Assembly: GCA_041191405.1 (NCBI GenBank)
Contig: JBEEOW010000024.1
Span: 1 to 64,000 of the forward strand
Reading direction: 5' to 3'
DNA: 64,000 nucleotides
From: JBEEOW01 sp041191405
GTDB lineage: Bacteria; Bacteroidota; Bacteroidia; Cytophagales; UBA9547
The notes under the pieces were generated by a model, which saw only the letters and a program-made list of their open reading frames with translations, was not told the origin of the DNA and did not search any database. The first letter of the stretch is position 1. The number at the start of each line of letters is the position of its first letter. Made by a program: the position numbers and the translations under genes. This document shows, one piece after another, positions 42,446 to 50,735 of this stretch.

Positions 42446-42478
42446 CTGATATTTATTTGACTTTTGTTGTATTATTAA

Positions 42479-42958
42479 TCAAACTCCGCAACATTTTTTA
42501 TATTTTTTCCCACTTCCACATGGACAAAGGTCGTTTCTGCCTACACTTATTTGATTTAAAGTTGGAATAATTTTTACATCAACTTCTCCAGTGTCGTACA
42601 TCCATTGTTGGTCATGCTTCACAAAAGTAGATTTTTCAATATGTTGAATATGTTGTTTTTTATTATTGATATACAGCACTTTAAAGGTAACTGTACCAGT
42701 TGAATCATTTGATTCGCCTTTTGATTTATCTACTATTTCCAGACTTTTCCACTGATTGCTATTTGCCCATTCTGCTAAATCTTTTTCATTTTGTTTTTGA
42801 ACAGATGTTTTGTTTAAATAGCCAGCATTTCCAGTTTCAAATGAATAATAACGAGAACGCATCAACTGCAAAGCTGTAGCTGGTAATTGCTCATAACTTG
42901 TAAATAAAATACAACATTGGCTTGATTCTAAACCCGAACCACAAAAACAATTTTCCAT
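42479..42958 (-). CDS. YchJ-family protein with two SEC-C motifs
   Basis: A 159-residue cytoplasmic protein of the YchJ/UPF0225 family. Both ends carry Cys-rich zinc-binding SEC-C-like motifs: CFCGSGLESSQCC at residues 4-16 and CPCGSGKKYKKCC near the C-terminus. Between them is an NTF2-like domain (LMRSRYYSFETGN, TFVKHDQQWMYDTGEVD). Function unknown; SEC-C motifs bind zinc and often contact the ribosome or SecB. The start lies three bases after the stop of the HAD gene, so the two are probably co-translated. Confidence 0.92.
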   Translation of the reverse strand: MENCFCGSGLESSQCCILFTSYEQLPATALQLMRSRYYSFETGNAGYLNKTSVQKQNEKDLAEWANSNQWKSLEIVDKSKGESNDSTGTVTFKVLYINNKKQHIQHIEKSTFVKHDQQWMYDTGEVDVKIIPTLNQISVGRNDLCPCGSGKKYKKCCGV

Positions 42959-42961
42959 AGA

Positions 42962-43585
42962 TTATTTATTGAAAAGTGTAGTTACGCAATCTTTAGGATT
43001 CAAATGGTATGCATTGATTCCTAAGGCTTTTGCAGATTCAATATTCGGTAAATTGTCATCAATAAAAATGCATTCGTTAGCATTTAAATTTAAATCCTTA
43101 AGTACATATTCATAAATTGTAGCATGAGGTTTGCGCAAGCCAATTTCATGAGAAAGATACACTTTATCAAAAAACTCATTGAAAGTTGCGTGCGAAGTAT
43201 CACGTTTTAAAATATTTTCAACTTCAATAAAATGAATATTATTTGTATTGCTTAGCATACAAATTTTGAAATCTTTTCTTAATTCTTTGATTAACTCCAC
43301 CCTACGATTTGGAATTTGCAACAAAAGAGTATTCCAAAGAGTATCAATTTCAGAGTCAGTTAATGAGTTATCAATTAATTCTCTCCATTTATTTCTGAAA
43401 TCATTATCACTTAAATGCCCAGTTTCGTGCAATTCAAATAATTGGTTATTGTCAAAAATTGATTTTATTTCAGAAGCTGATCTGTTGATTTTTTTTGCAA
43501 TAGCTTCAAAAGTTTTAGGTACATCAATATCTATAATTACTGCTCCTAAATCAAATATGATACATTTTATTCCTTGTAAGTTCAT
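42962..43585 (-). CDS. HAD-family hydrolase
   Basis: A 207-residue HAD phosphatase-like enzyme. Motif I is IIFDLGAVIIDID (nucleophilic Asp at about residue 12), with Gly at the +2 position, as in the DLGGVL subgroup rather than DxD. Motif II is MLSNTNNIH, motif III GLRKPHATIY and motif IV CIFIDDNLPNI. An alpha-helical cap is at about 20-90. Probably a small-molecule phosphatase; substrate unknown. Translationally linked to ychJ downstream. Confidence 0.9.
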   Translation of the reverse strand: MNLQGIKCIIFDLGAVIIDIDVPKTFEAIAKKINRSASEIKSIFDNNQLFELHETGHLSDNDFRNKWRELIDNSLTDSEIDTLWNTLLLQIPNRRVELIKELRKDFKICMLSNTNNIHFIEVENILKRDTSHATFNEFFDKVYLSHEIGLRKPHATIYEYVLKDLNLNANECIFIDDNLPNIESAKALGINAYHLNPKDCVTTLFNK

Positions 43586-43607
43586 ATTGTAAATTCCTTT
43601 ATTTCAA

Positions 43608-43647
43608 AATGCAAAAAAGCATCCAATATTTTCATAAAGGATGCTTT
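43608..43647 (-). terminator. Intrinsic terminator after the 43677 gene
   Basis: AAAGCATCC (43616-43624) pairs with GGATGCTTT (43639-43647); a T run follows on the minus strand. Confidence 0.8.
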
Positions 43648-43676
43648 AAAATTCATACAAAAGTAAGTTTTATTTT

Positions 43677-44207
43677 TTATTCGTTTGCAAGTACAGAAAC
43701 AAATATATACACCCCTGCAATAATAAATAAAGCAGCTCCAAGCACTAGCAATAAAGTTAAAAGAGGATTACTTATGGTTACTAAAGCAATAACCACCCCC
43801 AAAGCCAAACCTAAAACTATCAAGGTACCCCCAATTAAATCGTAACTATTTGAAACATCAGTTTTGGCATTCGTTTTTTTATTTTTGTTTAACTTGTCAA
43901 TTTCTTTGACAATCAACTTTGTAGCTAATTTAGTTGCAAAATTATTTTTAAGTTTTGATTTACCTAAAGTTGTAGCTTCATTTTTATTTGAAGTGGTAGT
44001 TGGTTTATTTGGGCTAATCTCTGGGAGTGCATTTTCTGATATAACTTCATCCACTTTTGTATTTGAATCAGCAGTATTTGCACTAACAGAATTACTTTTC
44101 CACTCAATATCTGTGTTTTTTATTGAATGATTTACAATATTACTTTTTGAACATGAAGCCAAAAATAGGAAAATTACAATAGACAATAGGTAGTTAATTT
44201 GTTTCAT
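43677..44207 (-). CDS. Lipoprotein with two C-terminal membrane segments
   Basis: A 176-residue protein of unknown function. ATG 44207 starts a good lipoprotein signal (MKQINYLLSIVIFLFLASC, lipobox LASC); the longer frame adds 16 unlikely residues. A charged Lys/Asn/Thr-rich middle section (about 25-110) follows. It ends in two hydrophobic segments near the C-terminus (GGTLIVLGLALGVVIALVTI and LLTLLLVLGAALFIIAGVYI). The arrangement of a lipid anchor plus two hydrophobic helices is unusual. Its own terminator follows. Confidence 0.7.
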   Translation of the reverse strand: MKQINYLLSIVIFLFLASCSKSNIVNHSIKNTDIEWKSNSVSANTADSNTKVDEVISENALPEISPNKPTTTSNKNEATTLGKSKLKNNFATKLATKLIVKEIDKLNKNKKTNAKTDVSNSYDLIGGTLIVLGLALGVVIALVTISNPLLTLLLVLGAALFIIAGVYIFVSVLANE

Positions 44208-44355
44208 AAAATAAGTTAAAATGATGAATATCAGCCAATATATAACTTTTATCATTTAAAAAAAATTATATCATAAAATAATTTAAATTTTCAGATTCAA
44301 ATTACTTATTTCATTTGAAACTGAAAACAGATAACCGACTATTGAAAACTATTAT

Positions 44356-46551
44356 TTACAAATTTTTCAATACAAATTCAGTAATAGTTTTAAATACGTG
44401 TAATCTACTATTTCCTCCCGATATTCCGTGTGCTCTATTAGGGTAATACATGGTTGAAAACTGTTTGTCGGCTTTGATTAATGCATCTTGCATGGCTATT
44501 GCATTTTGGAAATGAACATTATCATCACCTGTACCGTGAATCAATAAATACTTACCTTTTAATCTATCAGCTAAGTTGATAGGCGAAAATTTATCGTAGC
44601 CAGTTGGGTTTTCTTGTGGAGTTTTTAAGTAACGTTCACTGTAAATGGTATCATAAAATCTCCAACTTGTAACAGGTGCTACTGCAACCCCCATTTTAAA
44701 CACATCATTGCCATATAATAAACATAAACTCGACATATAACCTCCATAACTCCAGCCCCAAACACCAATTCGAGTTACATCTACATAAGGAAGTGTACTT
44801 AAATATCTAGCTGCTGAAATTTGGTCTTGTGTTTCAAGTTCTCCTAAATGCCCGTAGGTACATTTTTTAAACTCAGCACCTTTGCCACCAGTTCCTCTAT
44901 TGTCAACCGAAACAACTATATAACCTTGTGCAGCCAAATGTTGAAACCATAAATAATAAGTTCCCATCCAAGTGTTTACAACTGTTTGATGTCCAGGGCC
45001 ACCATACATATACATAAGTACTGGATATTTTTTTGTTGAATCAAAATCAAGTGGTAAAATAGTAAAAGAGTTTAATGTAATCCCTTCCGAAGTTTTTATG
45101 GTACTGAATTTCACATTTGAGAGCTTTAGTTTTGCAAGTTTTTCAACAAGTTCTTTGTTATCTACTAAATTTTTAATCTGTTTATTAGCTTTAGTTTCAA
45201 TTAAATTTGCAGATAATGGTTTTGTAAAAGTGCTATGATAACTTAAATAGTACAAATGATTTGGGCTCATACTTACATCATGAATACCATTTTCGGTACT
45301 TAGTTTTTTCTTATTTTTACCATTTAAATCTATTTGGAAAAATGCATTTTCGGTACCATTATTTTGTGCAGCTAAATAGTACAATTTATTCGCCGCTTCA
45401 TCAACACTTACAAGCTCAAGCACTTCGTCGGTACCTGTGGTAATTTGTTTAATTAAAGCACCTGAGTTTTTGTATAAATACACTTGACGATAACCATCTT
45501 TTTCACTTGTGATAATAAATCTTTTACCATCTTCAAGGTAATGCAAATAATCATTTACTTCAATGTAAGTGTTTGATTTTTCAGTATAAGCAATTCTATT
45601 TTTGCCAGTTGTTACATTGGTATGCAACAATTCTAAATTATTTTGTAAGCGATTTAAACGCATTATTGAAAGCGTATCGCTATTGGTTGTCCAAGTGATG
45701 CGAGGTATATATTGGTCGGTATTGGTACCAATATCAAGTTTTACCGTTTGTTGATTTGCTAAATGATATGCGTTAATGGAAACCACAGCATTTTTTTGAC
45801 CAGCTTTTGGATATTTAAATTTGTAATCTTCAGGATATAAACCTGTCCATTTTTGCATATTATAACTTTGAACCATTGATTCATCAAAAGTATAAAATGC
45901 TATTTTTCTGCTATCTGGCGACCAAAAAAATGCTTGAGCAAATTCAAATTCTTCTTCATAAACCCAATCCGTATGGCCATTTATAATTTTGTTAAATTCT
46001 CCATTTGTGGTAATTGTAATTTCTTTATTGGTTTCGATATGCGTTAAGAATAGATTATTATCTCTTGTATAAGCTACAAATTTCCCATCAGGAGAAAATG
46101 TTGCATTACTAATTTTCTGTTTGTTTGCTAAAGGAATTATACTTTTTGTATTTAAATTATAAACATAAATAATTCCTTTTGTTGAGCGACGGTACAAATG
46201 CTCTGTGGCAGATTCAATTAAAATTTTATCTTCATTGGGGCTCAAAATATAGTCTTCAACAGCAATACTTTCTTCAAGCTTAGTAGAATTAAAAAGTGTA
46301 TCAACAACTTTATTGCTAGTCACACTATATTTCACTATGTATTGTTTATTTTTTTCATTTTCAACATATTCAAGTTCAGTAAAATGTCTGCCATCGTTGG
46401 TCCATCTAAAGCCGTTAAATGACTCTTGACGGTATTTCTGTTTTGCAAAAATATCTTCAAGTGGTATAGCATTTTGAGCAAATAAAAAACTAGCATTAGC
46501 AACTAAAATTGCTGTAGAAAATACTTTAAATAAGTTGAATTTAATGGTCAT
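44356..46551 (-). CDS. Dipeptidyl peptidase IV (S9B family)
   Basis: A 731-residue secreted serine peptidase. The signal peptide ends at SFLFAQ near residue 26. The N-terminal beta-propeller carries the DPP-IV double glutamate DWVYEEEF that anchors the substrate N-terminus. In the catalytic domain the nucleophile is S601 in GWSYGGYM, the acid aspartate is in HGTGDDNVHFQN and the histidine in NRAHGISGG. It removes Xaa-Pro dipeptides from peptides, presumably in the periplasm. Divergent from truA. Confidence 0.95.
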   Translation of the reverse strand: MTIKFNLFKVFSTAILVANASFLFAQNAIPLEDIFAKQKYRQESFNGFRWTNDGRHFTELEYVENEKNKQYIVKYSVTSNKVVDTLFNSTKLEESIAVEDYILSPNEDKILIESATEHLYRRSTKGIIYVYNLNTKSIIPLANKQKISNATFSPDGKFVAYTRDNNLFLTHIETNKEITITTNGEFNKIINGHTDWVYEEEFEFAQAFFWSPDSRKIAFYTFDESMVQSYNMQKWTGLYPEDYKFKYPKAGQKNAVVSINAYHLANQQTVKLDIGTNTDQYIPRITWTTNSDTLSIMRLNRLQNNLELLHTNVTTGKNRIAYTEKSNTYIEVNDYLHYLEDGKRFIITSEKDGYRQVYLYKNSGALIKQITTGTDEVLELVSVDEAANKLYYLAAQNNGTENAFFQIDLNGKNKKKLSTENGIHDVSMSPNHLYYLSYHSTFTKPLSANLIETKANKQIKNLVDNKELVEKLAKLKLSNVKFSTIKTSEGITLNSFTILPLDFDSTKKYPVLMYMYGGPGHQTVVNTWMGTYYLWFQHLAAQGYIVVSVDNRGTGGKGAEFKKCTYGHLGELETQDQISAARYLSTLPYVDVTRIGVWGWSYGGYMSSLCLLYGNDVFKMGVAVAPVTSWRFYDTIYSERYLKTPQENPTGYDKFSPINLADRLKGKYLLIHGTGDDNVHFQNAIAMQDALIKADKQFSTMYYPNRAHGISGGNSRLHVFKTITEFVLKNL

Positions 46552-46608
46552 ACGAATATTTATATATGGATAAATAATATAGGTTTACAAATTAGCACAG
46601 AAATCTAT

Positions 46609-46616
46609 TAAATTTG
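46609..46616 (+). promoter_or_regulatory. Candidate -7 box of truA
   Basis: TAAATTTG matches TAnnTTTG; ATG 46626 follows nine bases later. It overlaps the TTG at 46614, so that codon is unlikely to be the translation start. Confidence 0.45.
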
Positions 46617-46625
46617 CAAATACAG

Positions 46626-47381
46626 ATGAGGTATTTTATTGAAATAGCATATAAAGGTACAAATTATAATGGTTGGCAAGTGCAACCTAATGCCATTACT
46701 GTACAACAAAAAATAAATGAAGCGCTGAGTACTGTACTTCGACATGAGGTGCAAACTTTAGGTAGCGGACGAACTGATACAGGTGTGCATGCTCGTTCAC
46801 AATTTGCCCATTTTGATTCGGATGTTGAAATAACTACTTATGGATATTTATTAAGAATCAATGGGATATTACCAAAAGATATAAAAGTTGTTAGCATTTT
46901 TAAAGCTTCCGACAATGAAGCACATGCTCGTTTTTCGGCTGTTAGTAGAAGTTACAGGTATGAAGTTTGTTTAAAGCAAAACCCGTTTTTATATGAATTA
47001 AGTACTTTTTTAAAGCGAAAACCGAATGTTGACTTAATGAATCAAGCTGCAATGTATTTGTTGCAACATAAAGATTTTGAAACATTTAGTAAAATTTCTG
47101 AAAGTCAAGAGCATCATTTTTGTGATATAACTTTTGCTCAGTGGACAATTCTTGAAGATAATATGCTTCGATTTGATATTACAGGTAATAGATTTTTGCG
47201 AGGAATGGTTCGCTTAATTGTTGGCACTTTGCTTGAAGTTGGAAATGAAAAAATTACACCACAGGAATTTGAATCTATACTAATTTCAAAAAACCGAAAA
47301 CGTGCCTCAGGAGCTGCACCATCGCAAGGTTTGTATCTACAAAAAGTTGTTTATCCTGAAGGAATGTTGGAGGAGGTGTAG
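46626..47381 (+). CDS. truA: tRNA pseudouridine(38-40) synthase
   Basis: Converts uridines 38, 39 and 40 in tRNA anticodon stems to pseudouridine. The catalytic D51 is in GSGRTDTGVHA, the normal position for the family. The mid segment (FLRGMVRLIVGTLLEVG) and C-terminal GLYL motif are intact. The longest frame would begin at TTG 46614; I prefer ATG 46626 (MRYFIEIAYKG), which matches the usual N-terminus and follows a -7 box. 251 residues. The stop codon is the first unit of a heptad array. Confidence 0.95.
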   Translation: MRYFIEIAYKGTNYNGWQVQPNAITVQQKINEALSTVLRHEVQTLGSGRTDTGVHARSQFAHFDSDVEITTYGYLLRINGILPKDIKVVSIFKASDNEAHARFSAVSRSYRYEVCLKQNPFLYELSTFLKRKPNVDLMNQAAMYLLQHKDFETFSKISESQEHHFCDITFAQWTILEDNMLRFDITGNRFLRGMVRLIVGTLLEVGNEKITPQEFESILISKNRKRASGAAPSQGLYLQKVVYPEGMLEEV

Positions 47382-47419
47382 GGAGTTTAGAGTTGAGGGT
47401 TTAAAGTTTAGAGTTGATT
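47378..47419. repeat. Heptad array between convergent truA and 47408 gene
   Basis: Six units in phase (GTAGGGA, then GTTTAGA/GTTGAGG/GTTTAAA types). It includes the truA stop (47379-47381) and the stop of the convergent gene (47408-47410). Confidence 0.92.
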
Positions 47420-48103
47420 ACTTGAAGTTTTTATTCTTTCTTCTCCTAATACCATATATAAAATATGTTCTTGTATAAAATCTTTTTCATCATGAAATTC
47501 AAATATAAATTCCAAAAAATCATCTAAGTTATTTATAAACTTTGATTCAGATTCAATAAACACACTTTGATTATTTAAAAATGCATATTTAACTTTTACT
47601 AATTGATTTGCAGCTTCAATTAAATTTCCTGGAATTTCCATACACGAGGCATACATTATGTTCTGACTCAGTTGAGTAGAATCGTCATTTGACCAATATA
47701 ATGCATTAGGTGTGTATTTTAAAAAAATATCAATGAACTGAGGTTCTATTTTCAATTGCCTTTTATTGGATTTTTTTATAAAATCTTGAATTAATGCAAA
47801 ATTATTTAATTGGTTATCCCAAAATGAAAAAGGCAATGTAATAATTTCTTTTATTACCTCATCATACCATTGACAAATTTCTGTTGGATAATATATATCA
47901 ATTTGTCCCCAGTTCTCAGAAATCTTATCTATACAAATTTCAATAATAGGATTTAGATAAATTCGTTTTCTTAAACACCAATAGATTTCATTTAATGTTA
48001 ATTCGGAAACAGGATGACTAATGTTTATTGAATCAAAACCAATTGATTCCCAAGAGTATGAAAAATGGTTTAGATGGAATTTTTGATGTTCTATATTTAT
48101 CAT
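47408..48103 (-). CDS. Hypothetical protein
   Basis: 231 residues, family not recognised. No signal peptide or membrane span. Rich in Ile, Asn, aromatic residues and acidic patches; likely a soluble cytoplasmic protein with alternating helices and strands (FIEPQFIDIFLKYTPNAL-type pieces). Its last residues and stop codon lie inside the truA-side heptad array. Upstream, another heptad array and the THUMP methyltransferase gene follow on the same strand, 62 bp away. Atypical composition hints at an accessory gene; immunity proteins of interbacterial toxins look like this, but I have no evidence. Confidence 0.65.
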   Translation of the reverse strand: MINIEHQKFHLNHFSYSWESIGFDSINISHPVSELTLNEIYWCLRKRIYLNPIIEICIDKISENWGQIDIYYPTEICQWYDEVIKEIITLPFSFWDNQLNNFALIQDFIKKSNKRQLKIEPQFIDIFLKYTPNALYWSNDDSTQLSQNIMYASCMEIPGNLIEAANQLVKVKYAFLNNQSVFIESESKFINNLDDFLEFIFEFHDEKDFIQEHILYMVLGEERIKTSSNQL

Positions 48104-48138
48104 GTTATTTATAACCTTTTAAAGTTAAGGATTCAAAA

Positions 48139-48180
48139 AAACTCTAAACCCTTAACTCTAAACCCTCAACTCCCCAACTG
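48139..48180. repeat. Heptad array over the THUMP methyltransferase stop
   Basis: Six units: AAACTCT, AAACCCT, TAACTCT, AAACCCT, CAACTCC, CCAACTG. The methyltransferase stop (48166-48168) and its C-terminal codons lie in it. On the minus strand its unit GTTTAGA/GTTGAGG equals that of the truA array. Confidence 0.92.
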
Positions 48181-49332
48181 TTTACTTGCTTTTTTAGAAC
48201 CTTCGTAGATGTTATACATCGAAAATTTACATTCTAAAGCACCATTAAATAAAACTATTTTTTTATCTGGACGCAAACCTACATTTTTCAAAGCCTCCAT
48301 ATTTGAACTGATTATCCAACATTTGTAGCCTTTAAATTTGTGTTTAAAAGTATTTCCAATTAAAGAATAGAGTGTGTTTACTTCTTCTTTTTCTCCCAAA
48401 CGTTCACCATAAGGTGGGTTCATTACAAGCAAACCTCCACGTTCGTTGGGAGCTTGTATATCTTCGAAATTGGCACATTTTGCTTTGATAATATCATGAA
48501 CACCTGCACTTTCTGCATTCATGTTTGTAATTTGTACAGCTTCAATATCCATATCCGAAGCCCAAATTGTATAATCAAAATTACGAACTTCTTTTTTTGC
48601 TTCTTCTTTTACTTCTAACCAAAGGTTTCTATCATAATTATCCCAAAGCATAAATGCAAAATGCTCTCTGAAACTTTGAGATGGAGTATTTGTAGCAATC
48701 AATGCAGCTTCAATTGGCACCGTTCCTGAGCCACACATACCGTCAACAAAATCCGATTGTCCATCCCAACCAGCAAGTAATAACATACCTGCGGCAAGTA
48801 CTTCGTTTACAGGAGCATCAAGGCTTTTAAGTTTATAGCCTCGTTTGTAAAGGAAATCACCCGTTGAATCAAGTAAAATATTACATTTTTCTCTATCAAT
48901 ATGAATATGGATTCTCAAATCTGGGTCACGAGCATCAACAGAAGGGCGTACGCCAGTACGTTCTCTAAATTGGTCAACAATAGCATCTTTTGATTTTAAA
49001 GCCACATAATTGTCATGGTTAAAAGCCTCAGAATGAACAGTGCTGTCAATAGCAAAAGTGGTATCAAGGGTTAAGTGTTTTGACCAATCAACAGATTTAA
49101 CTAGGTCGTATAAATCATATTCGTTTTTAATAGTACCTGTAGCCACTGGCGAAAGTATATTTAAACAAGTACGTAACAGGTAATTAGCTTTGTATAAAAG
49201 TTTTAAGTCGCCTTCAAATTGAACAGCTCTGCGAAGAGGAACAATGTTTTGAGCACCTATATTTTGTAATTCTGTAGCAAGAACGCTTTCCAATCCGTGA
49301 ACTGTACGAGCGATATAGATATTGTTTTTCAA
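48166..49332 (-). CDS. THUMP-domain 23S rRNA/tRNA guanine N2-methyltransferase
   Basis: 388 residues. The N-terminal THUMP domain covers about 45-155 (RNA binding); the SAM-binding motif is VDGMCGSGTVPIEA (about 188-201), and the catalytic NPPYGER (about 307-313) marks an amino-methylating enzyme. It corresponds to the N-terminal half of RlmL (m2G2445 of 23S rRNA) as a free-standing protein, as usual in Bacteroidota; a tRNA target (Trm14-like) is not excluded. The C-terminal SKQLGS and stop are encoded by heptad units. Confidence 0.9.
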   Translation of the reverse strand: MKNNIYIARTVHGLESVLATELQNIGAQNIVPLRRAVQFEGDLKLLYKANYLLRTCLNILSPVATGTIKNEYDLYDLVKSVDWSKHLTLDTTFAIDSTVHSEAFNHDNYVALKSKDAIVDQFRERTGVRPSVDARDPDLRIHIHIDREKCNILLDSTGDFLYKRGYKLKSLDAPVNEVLAAGMLLLAGWDGQSDFVDGMCGSGTVPIEAALIATNTPSQSFREHFAFMLWDNYDRNLWLEVKEEAKKEVRNFDYTIWASDMDIEAVQITNMNAESAGVHDIIKAKCANFEDIQAPNERGGLLVMNPPYGERLGEKEEVNTLYSLIGNTFKHKFKGYKCWIISSNMEALKNVGLRPDKKIVLFNGALECKFSMYNIYEGSKKASKQLGS

Positions 49333-49429
49333 TAGATTAAGTAATTTGTCGGCATAAATTTACGAATACAAAAGCATATTCCCTTACTTTTTAAAAAATT
49401 GAACATACAAACACTTCAAATAAATGGTA

Positions 49430-49472
49430 AAAAACAAACAACCACCTCATATACATCACATATTTGAGGTGG
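49430..49472 (-). terminator. Intrinsic terminator after the M42 peptidase gene
   Basis: CCACCTCA (49442-49449) pairs with TGAGGTGG (49465-49472), with weaker A/T pairing inside. A TTGTTTGTTTTTT tract follows on the minus strand. Confidence 0.8.
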
Positions 49473-49504
49473 GTTTTAATTTCAATCTAACTTTCTATAA
49501 ACTG

Positions 49505-49539
49505 TCTTTAATCTTAAGTCTTTAATCTTAAGTCTAAAA
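49505..49539. repeat. Heptad array after the M42 peptidase stop
   Basis: Alternating TCTTTAA and TCTTAAG units (two of each), then TCTAAAA; five units in phase. It starts within a few bases of the peptidase stop. Confidence 0.9.
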
Positions 49540-49542
49540 AAA

Positions 49543-50607
49543 CTAAAACTTCCAATCGTTACTTGTAATATTTTTACAAGCCAATAAAGTTAATTGTAAG
49601 GCATTTTCAACATCTTTTAAATGAGCCATTTCAATTACTTGATGTATATGACGAGTAGGTATAGAAATTGCCCCAGCAATTGCTCCTGTTTTACCCGAAC
49701 GTTGCATCGGACCAGTATCTGTATTCCCTCCAGTTAATATTTCATTTTGCCAAGTAATGCCATTTTCATCAGCAATATTTCTTAAAAACTTAACCATTCT
49801 TATATCTGAAATCACTGACGAATCCATAATTTTTATGGCACAACCTTTACCCAACTCAGTTACCATTTCTTGTGGTTTTGCTCCTGGTACATCGTAAGCA
49901 ATAGTAGTATCTAAATTTAATGCATAAGTTGGATTTATATTATGTGTAGCCGAAACAGAACCTCTAGTTCCCATTTCTTCTTGCACAGGAAACACAAAAT
50001 AAATATCCAAATTTGGAACAGCTTCTATTTGTTTTAATGCTTGAGCCAAAATATAAACACAAATTCTATTGTCGATAGATTTCCCATTTACACACTCTCC
50101 CATCATAATCAAATCACGTTCTCTAGTAATTGGATCACCAACAGAAACAAGTTTTTTCACTTCTTCCCCACTCAATCCTGTATCAATAAAATAATCTTGA
50201 ATTTTAGGGTTTGCAGCTCTTTCTTCAGGCGACATAACATGAATTGGCTTTGTTCCCATTACGCCAATTACATCTTCCTTGCCATGAATAATTACCCTTT
50301 GAGCTGACAAAGTTTTTGGGTCAAAACCACCTAACGTATGAAAACGAATAAACCCTTTATCATCAATATGTGTAACGATGAACGCAATTTCGTCGATATG
50401 AGCAGCCAACATAAAACGCTTTTCAGCTTGTTCGCCTTTTACCGCACGCTTAACAAAAACCAAATTCCCAACATTATCTATAAAATGTTCATCAGCAAAA
50501 CCTGACAAATGATTTACCAAGAAATTACGAATTGGATATTCAAACCCTGGAGCTCCAGGAGTTTTTACTATTTCATTTAAAAGACTAAAATCAAACGAAG
50601 CACTCAT
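49543..50607 (-). CDS. M42-family aminopeptidase/endoglucanase-like
   Basis: A 354-residue dinuclear zinc or cobalt aminopeptidase of the M42 family (TET-type). Ligands and catalytic residues are visible: AHIDE (first Asp bridge), NGKSIDNR, VQEEMGTRG (catalytic and metal Glu), LNLDTT, and the C-terminal PTRHIHQ histidine. I start it at ATG 50607 (MSASFDFS); the longer frame uses TTG at 50622. It processes peptides in the cytoplasm. Upstream is the pyk unit terminator; it has its own terminator. Confidence 0.93.
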   Translation of the reverse strand: MSASFDFSLLNEIVKTPGAPGFEYPIRNFLVNHLSGFADEHFIDNVGNLVFVKRAVKGEQAEKRFMLAAHIDEIAFIVTHIDDKGFIRFHTLGGFDPKTLSAQRVIIHGKEDVIGVMGTKPIHVMSPEERAANPKIQDYFIDTGLSGEEVKKLVSVGDPITRERDLIMMGECVNGKSIDNRICVYILAQALKQIEAVPNLDIYFVFPVQEEMGTRGSVSATHNINPTYALNLDTTIAYDVPGAKPQEMVTELGKGCAIKIMDSSVISDIRMVKFLRNIADENGITWQNEILTGGNTDTGPMQRSGKTGAIAGAISIPTRHIHQVIEMAHLKDVENALQLTLLACKNITSNDWKF

Positions 50608-50635
50608 ATAATTACCTATCAATCAGTTTATAAAC

Positions 50636-50670
50636 AAAGAAACTTGACCCTCAATGAGCCAAGTTTCTTT
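50636..50670 (-). terminator. Hairpin between pyk and the M42 peptidase
   Basis: An 11-bp stem, AAAGAAACTTG (50636-50646) with CAAGTTTCTTT (50660-50670). It lies 60 bp after the pyk stop, with a modest T run on the minus strand. Likely the pyk terminator. Confidence 0.7.
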
Positions 50671-50693
50671 ATTTTTATTTATTTTATATATCA

Positions 50694-50735
50694 AATACTT
50701 AATACCTAGTACATAATACTTAATACCAACTATTC
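50694..50735. repeat. Heptad array over the pyk stop
   Basis: Units AATACTT, AATACCT, AGTACAT, AATACTT, AATACCA, ACTATTC in phase. The pyk stop (50730-50732) falls inside. The pyk 3' coding end carries a related TTAAGTATT stretch. Confidence 0.88.

Noticed and set aside
46614..46625. TTG start of truA at 46614
   Set aside because: It overlaps a consensus -7 box; the conserved start begins at ATG 46626.
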